A stretch of DNA of 64,000 nt from Paeniroseomonas aquatica (GTDB taxonomy: Bacteria; Pseudomonadota; Alphaproteobacteria; Acetobacterales; Acetobacteraceae), in contig NZ_JAUFPN010000143.1 of assembly GCF_030409335.1 (NCBI RefSeq), positions 1 through 64,000 on the forward strand, in the 5' to 3' direction. Positions 10,469 through 19,565 of this stretch are shown here, one piece after another (position 1 is the first letter of the stretch; each line of letters opens with the position of its first letter). Under the pieces are notes generated by a model. The model did not search any database and was not told the origin of the DNA. It saw only the letters and a list, made by a program, of their open reading frames with translations. Both the position numbers and the translations under genes were made by a program.

Positions 10469-11989
10469 TTGCCCGTTTCGCCGCTCGCTTCCCATGACGA
10501 CACCGCCCGAGACGACCATGCCCGCTGCGGCGTGGTGGACCTCGGCTCCAACTCCGTCCGGCTCGTGGTCTTCGAGGGCCGTGGCCGCAATCCGCAGGCG
10601 ATCTTCAACGAGAAGGCGGTGCTTGGCCTCGGCCGCGGGCTGCAGGCGACCGGCCGGCTGAACGAGGATGCGATCGGCCCGGCGCTGACCGTGCTGGCCC
10701 GGTACCACGCGGTCGCCCACGCCATGCGCGCCACGCCGCTGCAGGTGGTGGCGACCGCCGCGGTGCGCGACGCGACCAACGGCCCGGCCTTCGTCGCCGC
10801 CATGCACGAGCGCATGCCGGGGCTCGCGGTCCGCATCCTGACCGGGGAGGAGGAGGCGCGGCTCTCGGCCGATGGCGTGCTGCTCGGCTTCCCCGGCGCC
10901 GACGGCGTCCTCGGCGACCTCGGCGGCGGCAGCCTCGAGGTGGTACGGCTGGTCAGCGGCCGGGCCGAGCGCGCCGCCTCGCTGCCGATCGGCGCCATCC
11001 GCCTGGCCGAGCGCGCCGGCGGCGACGTGGTCCGCGCCCGGGCCATCGCCGAGGCGGAGATGGCCAAGGCCCCCTGGCTGGCCGAGGGCGGCGGCCGCGA
11101 CCTGTATCTCGTCGGCGGCGCCTGGCGGGCGCTGGCCCGGATGCACATCGCCCAGACCGGCTATCCGCTCGCCATCGTCCACCACTACGTGCTGCGGCGG
11201 GAGGAGGCGCGGGACCTCTCGAGCGTGGTCATGGCGGCCTCCCGCCGGGTGCTGGAGCGCATGCCGGGGGCGCCGCAGAAGCGGCTCGGCGACCTGCCCT
11301 TCGCCGCCATCACCATGCGCCGGCTGCTGCGGGCGACCGGCGCGGCGCGGGTGGTCTTCTCCGCCAATGGCCTGCGCGAGGGCTGGTATTCCCGTCTGCT
11401 GCCGGATGCGGTGCGTGCCGAGGATCCACTGCTCGCCGCCGCCCGCGGCCTGGCCGAGACCTGGGGCCGCGAGCCGGCGCTGCCGCCGGCCCTGGTCGCC
11501 TGGACCGACCCGGTCTTCCCCGACCAGGACCCGGTGAGCCGGGGGCTGCGCGAAGCGGCCTGCTGGGTGTCCGACATCGGCAGCCACGACCACCCGGAGT
11601 ACCGGGCCGAGCAGGCCTTCCTCCGGGTGCTGCGCCAGCATGGCGCCGGGCTCGACCACCATGCCCGGGCCTTCCTCGGCCTTTGCGCCGCGCTGCGCTA
11701 CGAGGCGGAGCCGGGGGCGCCCTTCCTGGCGCCGACGCGGGTGCTGCTGGACCTGCCGACCATCCGCCGGGCGGAGACGATCGGCGCCGCGCTGCGCCTG
11801 GCCTATACGCTCTGCGGCGGCACCCCGGAGCTGCTTGCGGGCACCGCGCTGGAGCGCAGCGGCGGCCGGCTGGTGCTGCGGCTGAGCGAGGGGACCGGCG
11901 TCTTCGCCGGGGAGAGCGTTCTGCGCCGGATGGACCAGCTCGGCGCGGTACTGGGCCTGGAAGCGGTGGTCGAGGTGGCGGAGGGCTGA
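10469..11989 (+). CDS. ppx: Exopolyphosphatase / Ppx-GppA family phosphatase
   Basis: Hydrolyses polyphosphate chains or pppGpp. The 506-residue protein has the actin-like fold motifs VVDLGSNSVRLVVFE, TGEEEARLS and GDLGGGSLEVV, and an HD-like C-terminal half that starts around HDHPEYRAEQ. The start is uncertain. No ATG precedes the DLGSNS motif in frame, and TTG at 10469 is the best available, with AGGA about eight bases upstream. A short ATG frame at 10447 is out of phase and ends early. It lies 33 bases after ppk, so it is cotranscribed. It ends 19 bases from the convergent lipoprotein gene. Confidence 0.92.
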   Translation: MPVSPLASHDDTARDDHARCGVVDLGSNSVRLVVFEGRGRNPQAIFNEKAVLGLGRGLQATGRLNEDAIGPALTVLARYHAVAHAMRATPLQVVATAAVRDATNGPAFVAAMHERMPGLAVRILTGEEEARLSADGVLLGFPGADGVLGDLGGGSLEVVRLVSGRAERAASLPIGAIRLAERAGGDVVRARAIAEAEMAKAPWLAEGGGRDLYLVGGAWRALARMHIAQTGYPLAIVHHYVLRREEARDLSSVVMAASRRVLERMPGAPQKRLGDLPFAAITMRRLLRATGAARVVFSANGLREGWYSRLLPDAVRAEDPLLAAARGLAETWGREPALPPALVAWTDPVFPDQDPVSRGLREAACWVSDIGSHDHPEYRAEQAFLRVLRQHGAGLDHHARAFLGLCAALRYEAEPGAPFLAPTRVLLDLPTIRRAETIGAALRLAYTLCGGTPELLAGTALERSGGRLVLRLSEGTGVFAGESVLRRMDQLGAVLGLEAVVEVAEG

Positions 11990-12008
11990 CGCCCCCCGCC
12001 CGCCCGGT

Positions 12009-12290
12009 TCAGTACCCGCCGCGGTAGCCGCCGCGCCGGCCGCCGCCGTAGCCGCCGCCGCCATAGCCGCGCGGCTGCGACTGGTCGTACAGGTAGCCAC
12101 CGGCCCCGCCGGCACCGGCACCGAGCAGCGCGCCCAGGCCGGCATTGCCGCTGAAGGATCCGATGATGCCGCCGATGGCGCCGCCGCCGAGGGCGCCGGT
12201 CGCCGTCCGCTGCTGGGTCTGGTTGAGGTTGCCGCAGGCCGAGAGGGCCAGGGCACCGAGGAGGGGCAGGGCGAGACGCATGCTGCGCAT
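12009..12290 (-). CDS. Small glycine-zipper lipoprotein
   Basis: A 93-residue protein with a lipoprotein signal (LPLLGALALSAC, Cys at about 18). A glycine-zipper segment follows (GALGGGAIGGIIGSFSGNAG and on), which could insert in or span the outer membrane, then a Gly/Tyr/Arg-rich tail (YGGGGYGGGRRGGY). Such proteins resemble SlyB or OmpA-associated lipoproteins in layout only. I choose the ATG at 12290, because the GAGAGGA ribosome site lies about eight bases upstream; the ATG at 12296 is too close to it. It follows the Rap1a-like gene by 13 bases and is probably in the same transcript. Confidence 0.75.
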   Translation of the reverse strand: MRSMRLALPLLGALALSACGNLNQTQQRTATGALGGGAIGGIIGSFSGNAGLGALLGAGAGGAGGYLYDQSQPRGYGGGGYGGGRRGGYRGGY

Positions 12291-12303
12291 GATCATGATC
12301 CTC

Positions 12304-12756
12304 TCAGCGGGCCGCGTTCGGGGCAGGGCGCGTGGTGCGGCGGGCCGGGGCGGCCGCATCGGCCGGGCAGGGGTACTTCGACTGGGCGAAGCGCAGCAGC
12401 CCGTCCAGCGCCGGCTCGGCATTGTAGTTCGGGTTGGCGCGGCTCCAGGCGGCGAAGGCCAGGCCGGCCTCGGCGACCGTCGGCGCCGGGTTCGGCACGC
12501 AGTACAGCGGCTTGCGGGTGCCGCCGGCCGGATGCAGCAGGGTGTGGTACTGGCCGGCGCTGGTCAGGAAGCCCTGGCAATAGGCGATGGCCTCCAGCTT
12601 CGGCACGCCGGACCAGCCGGGATCGCAGACGGCGGCGAGGTCGGCGACGGTCTGGACATGGGTGACGGCGGGCGTGGCGGCCGGTGTCTGGGCCATGGCA
12701 GGCGCCAGGGCAAGCGGCCCGCAGGCAAGCAGCGCGGCGGCAATTCGGGTGCGCAT
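12304..12756 (-). CDS. Exported Rap1a/Tai-like domain protein
   Basis: A 150-residue secreted protein with signal peptide MRTRIAAALLACGPLALAPA and cleavage after AMA. The mature part resembles the Rap1a/Tai family: AYCQGFLTSAGQY, then CVPNPAPT, then FAAWSRANP, then LLRFAQSKYPC, with paired cysteines. In Serratia, Rap proteins neutralise type VI effectors, but most family members have no known role. No T6SS effector is nearby, so immunity should not be assumed. The ATG at 12756 is preferred over 12762 because GGGGG lies about seven bases away. It precedes the glycine-zipper lipoprotein and lies about 170 bases downstream of rnd. Confidence 0.68.
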   Translation of the reverse strand: MRTRIAAALLACGPLALAPAMAQTPAATPAVTHVQTVADLAAVCDPGWSGVPKLEAIAYCQGFLTSAGQYHTLLHPAGGTRKPLYCVPNPAPTVAEAGLAFAAWSRANPNYNAEPALDGLLRFAQSKYPCPADAAAPARRTTRPAPNAAR

Positions 12757-12843
12757 GGTCATTCCCCCTATCGAAGCTTGGGCGTCCAGCCGCAGCACGA
12801 GACGGCACCGCACCGGAGGGCGGGCGACCGGAACCGCGGCGGG

Positions 12844-12861
12844 CTGTCCGGTACCGGACAG
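12844..12861. promoter_or_regulatory. Perfect 18-bp palindrome CTGTCCGGTACCGGACAG
   Basis: The sequence reads the same on both strands over 18 bases, in the 171-base gap between rnd (stop 12928) and the Rap1a-like gene (start 12756), about 90 bases upstream of the latter. It could be an operator for a dimeric regulator or part of a terminator after rnd. No T-run follows on either strand, which weakens the terminator reading. Confidence 0.5.
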
Positions 12862-12927
12862 TCCCTGCTTAACCGGGCATCGCCGGATCGGTTCCATCAA
12901 CCTTAGGAAGAACCGCGTGAGGCGAGA

Positions 12928-14112
12928 TCACCCTGCGGCGATGAGCTTGATCCGGCGGCCCTCGACGCCGACCGCCAGCCGGCCGGCCTTCAGCGCCAGC
13001 GCCGCCTCGCCGAAGACCTCCCGCCGCCAGCCGCGCATCGCCGGCAGGTCGGGGTCGAGCTCGGTCGCCAGCCGGTCGAGGTCGTCGGCATTGGCCAGCA
13101 GCTTCGGCGCGACGTTGTGCTCCTCGGACTTGGCCGCCAGCAGCACCTTCAGCAGCGCGACCAGCGCCGGGGAGGGGCTGGGGCCACCGCGGTCCTTGGG
13201 CGCCTCCGGCATGGCGCTGTCGGGCAGCGCCTTGGCCTCGCGCATGGCGGCGATCAGGCCGAGGCCGCTGCGGCCCTTGGCGAAGCCCTCGGAGATGCCG
13301 CGCGCCCGCGCCAGGTCGGCGGGGGTGTCCGGGCCGGTCGCCGCCAGCTCCAGCAGGGTCTCGTCCTTGACCAGCCGCTGGCGGGGGATGTTGATCCGCT
13401 GCGCCTCCAGCTCCCGCCAGGCGGCGGCCGCGCGCAGCAGGCCGAGGAAGCGGCGGTTGGTGGTGCGGGGCTTGAGCCGTTCCCAGGCGGTCGCCGGGTC
13501 GGCGCGATAGGTCTCCGGCCGGTTCAGCACCGCCATCTCCTCGGCCACCCATTCGAGCCGCCCCTCGCGCGCCAGCCGCTCGCTGAGGGCCACGTAGATG
13601 CGGCGGAGATGGGTGACGTCGCCGGCGGCATAGATGATCTGCGAGGCCGAGAGCGGCCGCGCCGCCCAATCCGAGAAGCGGTGCGCCTTGTCGATCTGGG
13701 CATCGGCGAGCGACCGGCAGAGCTGGTCGTAGCTCACCTGGTCGCCGAAGCCGGCGACCATGGCGGCGACCTGGGTATCGAACAGCGGGGTCGGCACCGC
13801 GTCGAATTTCAGCAGGAAGATCTCCACGTCCTGCCGGGCGGCATGGAAGACCTTGACCACCTTGGGGTCGGCCAGCAGCACGCCGAGCGGCGCCAGGTCG
13901 AGGTCGGGGGCCAGGGCATCGACGACCGCCGTCTCGTGCTCCCCGCCGAGCTGGACCACGCAGAGCTCGGGCCAGTAGGTCCGCTCCCGCATGAACTCGG
14001 TATCGACGGTGACGAAGGTTTCGGCGCGCAGCCGCTCGCACAGGGCGGCGAGGGCGGCGGAGGTGGTGATCAGGGCCGGAATCGGCTCTGCGGCTGGCGG
14101 ACGACGGCTCAT
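12928..14112 (-). CDS. rnd: Ribonuclease D
   Basis: 3'-5' exoribonuclease trimming tRNA and other small RNA ends. The 394-residue product carries the DEDD-y exonuclease motifs: VTVDTEFMRERTY (Exo I), FHAARQDVEIFL (Exo II) and QIIYAAGDVTHL (Exo III, Tyr and Asp). Two HRDC-like helical regions follow (about 210-290 and 310-385). Length matches E. coli RNase D. The ATG start MSRRPPAAEPIP has a short low-complexity leader before the fold. It is divergent from aspS with a 125-base gap that must hold both promoters. Confidence 0.95.
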   Translation of the reverse strand: MSRRPPAAEPIPALITTSAALAALCERLRAETFVTVDTEFMRERTYWPELCVVQLGGEHETAVVDALAPDLDLAPLGVLLADPKVVKVFHAARQDVEIFLLKFDAVPTPLFDTQVAAMVAGFGDQVSYDQLCRSLADAQIDKAHRFSDWAARPLSASQIIYAAGDVTHLRRIYVALSERLAREGRLEWVAEEMAVLNRPETYRADPATAWERLKPRTTNRRFLGLLRAAAAWRELEAQRINIPRQRLVKDETLLELAATGPDTPADLARARGISEGFAKGRSGLGLIAAMREAKALPDSAMPEAPKDRGGPSPSPALVALLKVLLAAKSEEHNVAPKLLANADDLDRLATELDPDLPAMRGWRREVFGEAALALKAGRLAVGVEGRRIKLIAAG

Positions 14113-14237
14113 CCCCCGTGTCTAGCCCCCCTGGCGGGGAAGGGAAAGCCGGGGAGGCGAGGCCCGGCGCCGCTTGACAGGACCGGCCCTGGGCGCCTCT
14201 TACCGGGCTCCGACGCAATTGCAGGTCCAGACCCCCC

Positions 14238-16037
14238 ATGCACGCCTACCGCACCCATACCTGCGGCGCCCTGCGCGCCACCGACGCCGGCAGCCCGGCC
14301 CGCATCTCCGGCTGGGTGCACCGCAAGCGCGACCATGGCGGGCTGCTGTTCCTCGACCTGCGCGACCACTACGGCCTGACCCAATGCGTCGTGGCGCAGG
14401 GCAGCCCGGTCTTCGAGCAGGCCGACCGGCTGCGGCCGGAAAGCGTCGTCACCGTCACCGGCGAGGTGGTGAACCGCGAAGGTTCCACCGTGAACCCCAA
14501 GCTGCCGACCGGCGAGATCGAGCTGCGCGTCCGCGAGCTGGTGCTGCAATCCGCCGCCGAGGTGCTGCCCTTCCAGGTCGCCGGCGACCAGGAGGCGCCG
14601 GAGGAGATGCGGCTGCGCTACCGCTTCCTTGACCTGCGGCGCGAACGCCTGCAGCGCAACATGATCCAGCGCGCCCAGATCATCCAGGACATCCGGGAGC
14701 GGATGATCGCCACCGGCTTCAACGAATTCCAGACGCCGATCCTGACCGTCTCCAGCCCCGAGGGCGCCCGCGACTTCCTGGTCCCGGCGCGCCTTCATCC
14801 CGGCAAATTCTACGCCCTGCCGCAGGCGCCGCAACAGTACAAGCAGCTCACGATGGTGGCGGGCTTCGACCGCTACTTCCAGATCGCCCCCTGCTTCCGC
14901 GACGAGGCCGGCCGCGCCGACCGGACGCTGATGTTCTACCAGCTCGACGTCGAGATGAGCTTCGTGACGCAGGAGGACGTCTTCACCACCATGGAGCCGG
15001 TGATCCGCGGCACCTTCGAGCGCTTCGCCGCCGGCCGCCACGTCGATGCCAGCCCCTGGATCCGCATCCCCTATGCGAAGGCGATGCTCGACTACGGCTC
15101 GGACAAGCCCGACCTGCGCAACCCGCTGGTGATCCGCGACGTCACCGCCGATTTTGCCGGCAGTGGCTTCGGCCTCTTTGCCAAGATCGCAGCAGGCGGC
15201 GGCGTGGTCCGCGCCATCCCGGCGCCGGGGGCGGGGGCCAACCCGCGCAGCTTCTTCGACAAGATGAACGAGTGGGCGCGCGAGCAGGGCGCCGGCGGCC
15301 TCGGCTACATCACCTTCGACACTGAGGGTCCCAAGGGGCCGATCGCCCGCAACCTGGAAGCCGACCGCGCCGAGGCGATCCGCGCCGCCTGCGGCCTCAA
15401 GCCCGGCGACGCCGTCTTCTTCGCCGCCGGCAAGCCGGCCGAGGCGGCGAAGCTCGCCGGCCAGGCCCGCCTCAAGCTCGGCCACGACCTCGGGCTGAGC
15501 GAGAAATCCGGCTTCCGCTTCTGCTGGATCACCGACTTCCCCTTCTACGAGCTGAACGAGGAGACCGGCCAGGTCGACTTCAGCCACAACCCCTTCTCCA
15601 TGCCGCAGGGCGAGATGGCGGCGCTGGAGGGCCAGGACCCGCTGACGATAGGCGCCTATCAGTACGACGTGGTCTGCAACGGCTACGAGATGGCCTCGGG
15701 CGCCATCCGCAACCACAAGGCCGAGATCATGGTGAAGGCCTTCGGCATCGCCGGCTACCCGCCGCAGGCCGTCGAGGACCGCTTCGGCGGCATGCTCAAC
15801 GCCTTCCGCTACGGCGCCCCGCCGCACGGCGGCATGGCCGCCGGCATCGACCGCATCGTCATGCTGCTGGCCGACGAGCCGAACCTGCGCGAGGTCAACC
15901 TCTTCCCCATGAACCAGCAGGGCGAGGAGCTGATGATGGGCTCCCCCTCCCCGGTGGAGGAGGCGCGGACCCGCGAATTGCATATCCGCACGGTGCTGCC
16001 CCCGGCGAAGGGTGCGGCCGAGCCGAAGGCTTCCTAA
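14238..16037 (+). CDS. aspS: Aspartyl-tRNA synthetase
   Basis: Charges tRNA-Asp, and in many alphaproteobacteria also tRNA-Asn as part of the transamidation route; which applies here cannot be read from sequence alone. The 599-residue protein is the bacterial type. It has an N-terminal OB-fold anticodon domain ([19 protein letters not shown]), motif 2 around [10 protein letters not shown], the bacterial insertion (GAD) domain at about 290-410, and motif 3 [12 protein letters not shown]. The start [10 protein letters not shown] fits the family. It is followed 30 bases later by eipB on the same strand. Confidence 0.97.
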   Translation: MHAYRTHTCGALRATDAGSPARISGWVHRKRDHGGLLFLDLRDHYGLTQCVVAQGSPVFEQADRLRPESVVTVTGEVVNREGSTVNPKLPTGEIELRVRELVLQSAAEVLPFQVAGDQEAPEEMRLRYRFLDLRRERLQRNMIQRAQIIQDIRERMIATGFNEFQTPILTVSSPEGARDFLVPARLHPGKFYALPQAPQQYKQLTMVAGFDRYFQIAPCFRDEAGRADRTLMFYQLDVEMSFVTQEDVFTTMEPVIRGTFERFAAGRHVDASPWIRIPYAKAMLDYGSDKPDLRNPLVIRDVTADFAGSGFGLFAKIAAGGGVVRAIPAPGAGANPRSFFDKMNEWAREQGAGGLGYITFDTEGPKGPIARNLEADRAEAIRAACGLKPGDAVFFAAGKPAEAAKLAGQARLKLGHDLGLSEKSGFRFCWITDFPFYELNEETGQVDFSHNPFSMPQGEMAALEGQDPLTIGAYQYDVVCNGYEMASGAIRNHKAEIMVKAFGIAGYPPQAVEDRFGGMLNAFRYGAPPHGGMAAGIDRIVMLLADEPNLREVNLFPMNQQGEELMMGSPSPVEEARTRELHIRTVLPPAKGAAEPKAS

Positions 16038-16067
16038 GTCACACGCTTCGCCCCAAAGGACCTCCGC

Positions 16068-16889
16068 ATGTCGTTGCGCCGCCCGCTGCTTGCCGCCGCC
16101 TTCCTCACCGCCGCCCTCCTCCCGGGCGCGCCGGGCGCCGCGGAGCCGGGGGTGGAGGCCATGGTCGGCCACCGTGCCGCCTATCGCCTCACGCTCGACC
16201 GCGCCCGGGACAATTCGGACATCGCCCGCGCCGAGGGGGTGATGCTGTATGAAGTCGTCGACGCCTGCGACGGCTGGGCGACGCGCCAGCGCTTCCAGCT
16301 GACGCTGACCGACCGCGACGGCACCGATGTGGAGACCACCTCGGACTACTCGACCTATGAGACCAAGGACGGCCGCAGCATCCGCTTCTCGCTGACCCAG
16401 ACCTCGCAGGGCGCGGTGTCGCAGCGCGTGGCCGGGGATGCCGAGGTCACGCCGGAGGGCGGCACCGTCCGCTACACCGAGCCCTCGACCAAGCAGGAGG
16501 CGCTGCCCGGCGGCACCCTGCTGCCGATGCTGCATACCATCCGCACCCTCGCCGCCGCCCGCGCCAACCAGCGGCTGCTGGTGGTGCCGCTGTTCGACGG
16601 CACCAGCGCCGATGGCGCGCAGGACACCACCACCGTGCTGCAGGCCTGGCAGCCGCCGCAGGCGAACGAGCGCTTCCCCGCGCTGGCCAGCCTCGGCAGC
16701 GCCCGCATGCGCGTCGCCTTCTTCGACCGCACCCCGAGCGCAACCGGCGGCGGCGCCAGCGCCCCCGACTACGAGGTCGGGCTGCGCTACTACGAGAACG
16801 GCGTGGCGGACGAGCTGAAGATGGAATTCGGCGAGTTCAGCGTCGACGGCCGGATGCAGGAACTGGCGGTGCTGCCGAACCCCTGCTGA
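16068..16889 (+). CDS. eipB: EipB-family periplasmic protein (DUF1849)
   Basis: A 273-residue exported protein of the DUF1849 family. Brucella EipB, its studied member, is a periplasmic beta-spiral protein needed for envelope integrity. A signal peptide (RRPLLAAAFLTAALLPGAPG) is followed by the family opening GVEAMVGHRAAYRLTLDRAR. Cysteines at C67 (VVDACDGW) and C273 (last residue, PNPC) match the pair that forms a disulfide in EipB. WATRQRF and DYSTYE blocks are conserved. It follows aspS by 30 bases and ends 6 bases from a convergent solute-binding protein gene. Confidence 0.88.
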   Translation: MSLRRPLLAAAFLTAALLPGAPGAAEPGVEAMVGHRAAYRLTLDRARDNSDIARAEGVMLYEVVDACDGWATRQRFQLTLTDRDGTDVETTSDYSTYETKDGRSIRFSLTQTSQGAVSQRVAGDAEVTPEGGTVRYTEPSTKQEALPGGTLLPMLHTIRTLAAARANQRLLVVPLFDGTSADGAQDTTTVLQAWQPPQANERFPALASLGSARMRVAFFDRTPSATGGGASAPDYEVGLRYYENGVADELKMEFGEFSVDGRMQELAVLPNPC

Positions 16890-16895
16890 GCCCCG

Positions 16896-18470
16896 CTACC
16901 CCCGCCTGAGGTTCCACAGGAAGGGGTTCGGCCCCTGCAGCACGCCGCGCAGCTCGGCGCGGAAGGCGGTCCGCAGCCGGAACAGCCCGGTCGGCGCGAA
17001 GGGCACGCTGTCCCAGGCCGCCGTCTGCAGCGCCGCCATGGCCTCGGCCTGGGTCGCGGCATCGGCGGCGCCGATCCAGCGCTCCACCGCCGCCTCGCTG
17101 GCGACGTCGGTCGGCCAGCCGAACCAGGCGCGCTCGCCATGGCCGCGGATGATCGGGCTGACCGCGGGGTTGGCGATATTGGCCGCCGGGAAATTGGTGT
17201 TGTGCAGACTCCAGCCGCCCTGGGCCGGCGTCCCCTTGTTGGCGCGGCGGGCGATGATGGTGGCCCAGTCGCTCTCGACCAGCTCGACGTTCATCCCGAG
17301 GCGGCGCATCAGGTCGGCGGTCACCCGGCCCTGCTGGGTCACCGCGGGGAAGTCGCTGGGATTGATGTGGACGATCCGCTCCCCGGCATAGCCCGCCGCC
17401 TTCAGCGCGGCCCGGGCATTATCCATCGCGGCCTCGCCGCGTGGGGCTGCGGGAAACTCCCGCACCTGCGGCAGGCCGCAGGGGAAGACCGCATGGCATT
17501 CCGACCAGTCGCCGGGCAGGGCGACGGCGGCCATGTAGTCCGGCTGCACCAGCACGTCACGGATCGCCCGGCGCACCGCGACGTCGTCGAAGGGCGGGTG
17601 CAGGTGGTTGAAGCGGAGGAAGCCGAGGAAGCCGTTGGGGTCGTAGACCTGGGTGCCGATCCCGCGGTCCCGCTGCAGGACCGGCACGAGGTCGGGCAGC
17701 GGATACTCGATCCAGTCGATCTCCCCGGTCCGCAGCGCCGCCGCCGCGGTGCCGCCATCGGGGATCCAGACCAGCTCCAGCCGGTCGAAATGCACGCGCT
17801 TGCCACCCGAGGCGGCCTCGGCCGGCTCGTCCCGCGGCACATAGGCGTCGTTGCGGGCATAGGCGGCCAGGGCCCCCTGGTTGAACTCGCCGGCGAGGAA
17901 GCGCCAGGGGCCGCTGCCGACCATCTCGGTGATGGGCCGGTCGGCCGGCGTGGCCGCCAGCCGCTCCGGCATGATGAAGGCGGGGCTGGCGCCGGGCTTG
18001 GCCAGCGCGTCCAGCAGCGCGGGGAAGGGGCGGTGCAGCCGGATCACCAGGTCGCGGTCGTCGACCGTACCCCACTCCGCCACGGCGCGGGCGAGCACCT
18101 GGCCGAAGCCGTCCCTGACCGCCCAGCGCCGGAGGGAGGCGGCGCAGTCCCGCGCCCGCACCGGTGTGCCGTCGTGGAAGCGGAGGCCCTCCCGCAGCCG
18201 GATGGTCCAGGTGAGCCCATCGGCCGAGACCTCATGCCCCTCGGCCATCTGCGGCCGCGGCCGCAGCTTCGCGTCGCAGCCATAGAGCGTGTCGAAGACG
18301 CAGTAGCCATGGGTGGTGGCGATGGTGGTGGGGTTGAACATCGGGTCCAGCCCGGTCGGCGCCGCCTGCGGCATGAAGCGCAGGGTGCGGGCGCGGCTGG
18401 ATTGCGCCAATGCCGGTTGCGCGAGTGCCGCCAGGGCGGCGGTCTTCATCAGGCTGCGTCGCTGCTGCAT
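16896..18470 (-). CDS. ABC transporter substrate-binding protein, family 5 (peptide/oligopeptide type)
   Basis: Periplasmic solute receptor of 524 residues for a peptide-like ligand. The start MQQRRSLMKTAAL has GAGGAGA six bases upstream and opens a signal peptide (TAALAALAQPALAQ). The family layout is clear: LRFMPQAAPTGLDPMFNP at the mature N-terminus, then LYGCDAKLRPRPQMAEG, then TWTIRLREGLRFHDGTPV and FLRFNHLHPPFDDVAVRRAI. No permease or ATPase gene is adjacent, so it is an orphan receptor. It is divergent from a TauD-type dioxygenase, with a 165-base gap. A longer open frame to 20381 exists but overlaps accA and is not coding. Confidence 0.92.
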   Translation of the reverse strand: MQQRRSLMKTAALAALAQPALAQSSRARTLRFMPQAAPTGLDPMFNPTTIATTHGYCVFDTLYGCDAKLRPRPQMAEGHEVSADGLTWTIRLREGLRFHDGTPVRARDCAASLRRWAVRDGFGQVLARAVAEWGTVDDRDLVIRLHRPFPALLDALAKPGASPAFIMPERLAATPADRPITEMVGSGPWRFLAGEFNQGALAAYARNDAYVPRDEPAEAASGGKRVHFDRLELVWIPDGGTAAAALRTGEIDWIEYPLPDLVPVLQRDRGIGTQVYDPNGFLGFLRFNHLHPPFDDVAVRRAIRDVLVQPDYMAAVALPGDWSECHAVFPCGLPQVREFPAAPRGEAAMDNARAALKAAGYAGERIVHINPSDFPAVTQQGRVTADLMRRLGMNVELVESDWATIIARRANKGTPAQGGWSLHNTNFPAANIANPAVSPIIRGHGERAWFGWPTDVASEAAVERWIGAADAATQAEAMAALQTAAWDSVPFAPTGLFRLRTAFRAELRGVLQGPNPFLWNLRRG

Positions 18471-18635
18471 CGGCCGTCTCCTCATCCCGGCCCTGCCGAT
18501 AGGCCAGCCGGCGCGGGTGGGGAAGGGGCGGGGCTTCCGCCCCGGGCGCATTCGGCGCCATACTCCGTCCAGCCGTCGCAGAACGGCCCGCCAGTCACCC
18601 GGCCAGCGCAGCACTGCCCCGGAGGCCACCCGGCC

Positions 18636-19502
18636 ATGGACATGATGGTTTCCCCCCGCATCGAGGAGCATCCGCTCGGCGAGAGCTTCGGTGCCGAATT
18701 GCGCGGCCTGCGCATCGCCGGCGACCTGCCGGAGGCGGAGTTCTCCGCCTACCTCGATGCCTTCCACCGCCACCACCTGCTGCTGGTGCGCGACGTGCCC
18801 TTCAATCCGACCGCGCAGGTCGAGTTCAGCCGCCGCATGGGCCCGCTCGAGCTGCATTCGCAGACCCGCGCCATGCTCGACACCCACCCGGAGATCTTCT
18901 GCGTCGGCAACTGGACCGTGGACGGGGTGCTGAAGGCCAATTTCGCCCGCGGCATCGAGCAGTGGCACGCCGACAGCAGCTACCGCGAGATCCCCAGCGC
19001 GGCCTCGCTGTTCTACGGCGTGATCTGCCCGCCCGAGGGCGGCGAGACTTGGTTCATCGATGCCGCCGGCGCCTATGCCGGGCTGCCCGAGGCGACCAAG
19101 GCCGACATCGACGGCCTGCGCTGCGTGCATTCCCTGGCGACGCTGGCCGAATGGGGCCGCCGCCACAACCCCGACCGCCCGCCGCTGACCGAGGCGCAGA
19201 CCGCCAAATGGCCGCCGGTCTCGCAGCCGCTGGTCCGCACCCATCCGGTCACCGGGGTGAAGTCGCTGTTCCTCTGCCCCGCCGTCATCAGCCATGTCGA
19301 GGGCATGGACGCCGCGGCCGGCCGGGCGCTGATCGAGGGGCTGATGGCCCATGCCGCCCAGGAGACGTACATCTACCGCCACCGCTGGCGGGCCGGCGAC
19401 CTGGTGATCTGGGACAACCGCTGCCTGTTGCACACGGCGACGCTCTTCGACCACGAGAAGTACCAGCGCCTGATGCACCGGACGACGGTCGCGGGCGCCT
19501 GA
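18636..19502 (+). CDS. TauD/TfdA-family Fe(II)/2-oxoglutarate dioxygenase
   Basis: A 288-residue non-heme iron dioxygenase that should use 2-oxoglutarate and O2 to hydroxylate a small substrate; the substrate is unknown. The iron facial triad is H111-x-D113 (EQWHADSSY) and H266 (RCLLHTATL). R282 (LMHRTTV) is placed to bind 2-oxoglutarate. The N-terminal strand region EHPLGESFGAELRGL is typical. The ATG at 18636 has GGAGG upstream. It is divergent from the family 5 binding protein and lies 63 bases before accA. It may share regulation with the receptor, which would link uptake to oxidation. Confidence 0.92.
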   Translation: MDMMVSPRIEEHPLGESFGAELRGLRIAGDLPEAEFSAYLDAFHRHHLLLVRDVPFNPTAQVEFSRRMGPLELHSQTRAMLDTHPEIFCVGNWTVDGVLKANFARGIEQWHADSSYREIPSAASLFYGVICPPEGGETWFIDAAGAYAGLPEATKADIDGLRCVHSLATLAEWGRRHNPDRPPLTEAQTAKWPPVSQPLVRTHPVTGVKSLFLCPAVISHVEGMDAAAGRALIEGLMAHAAQETYIYRHRWRAGDLVIWDNRCLLHTATLFDHEKYQRLMHRTTVAGA

Positions 19503-19565
19503 GCCCCGGCGCGGAAGTTCCGGGGGCGCTTTCCGCCGCCCCGGATTTCGGCTAACCCGCCGGGC

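Noticed and set aside
10447-10497. ATG upstream of ppx as its start
   Set aside because: It is out of frame with ppx and ends after 16 codons.
14109-16535. 808-codon minus-strand frame over aspS
   Set aside because: Shadow of aspS; composition bias only, no family motif.
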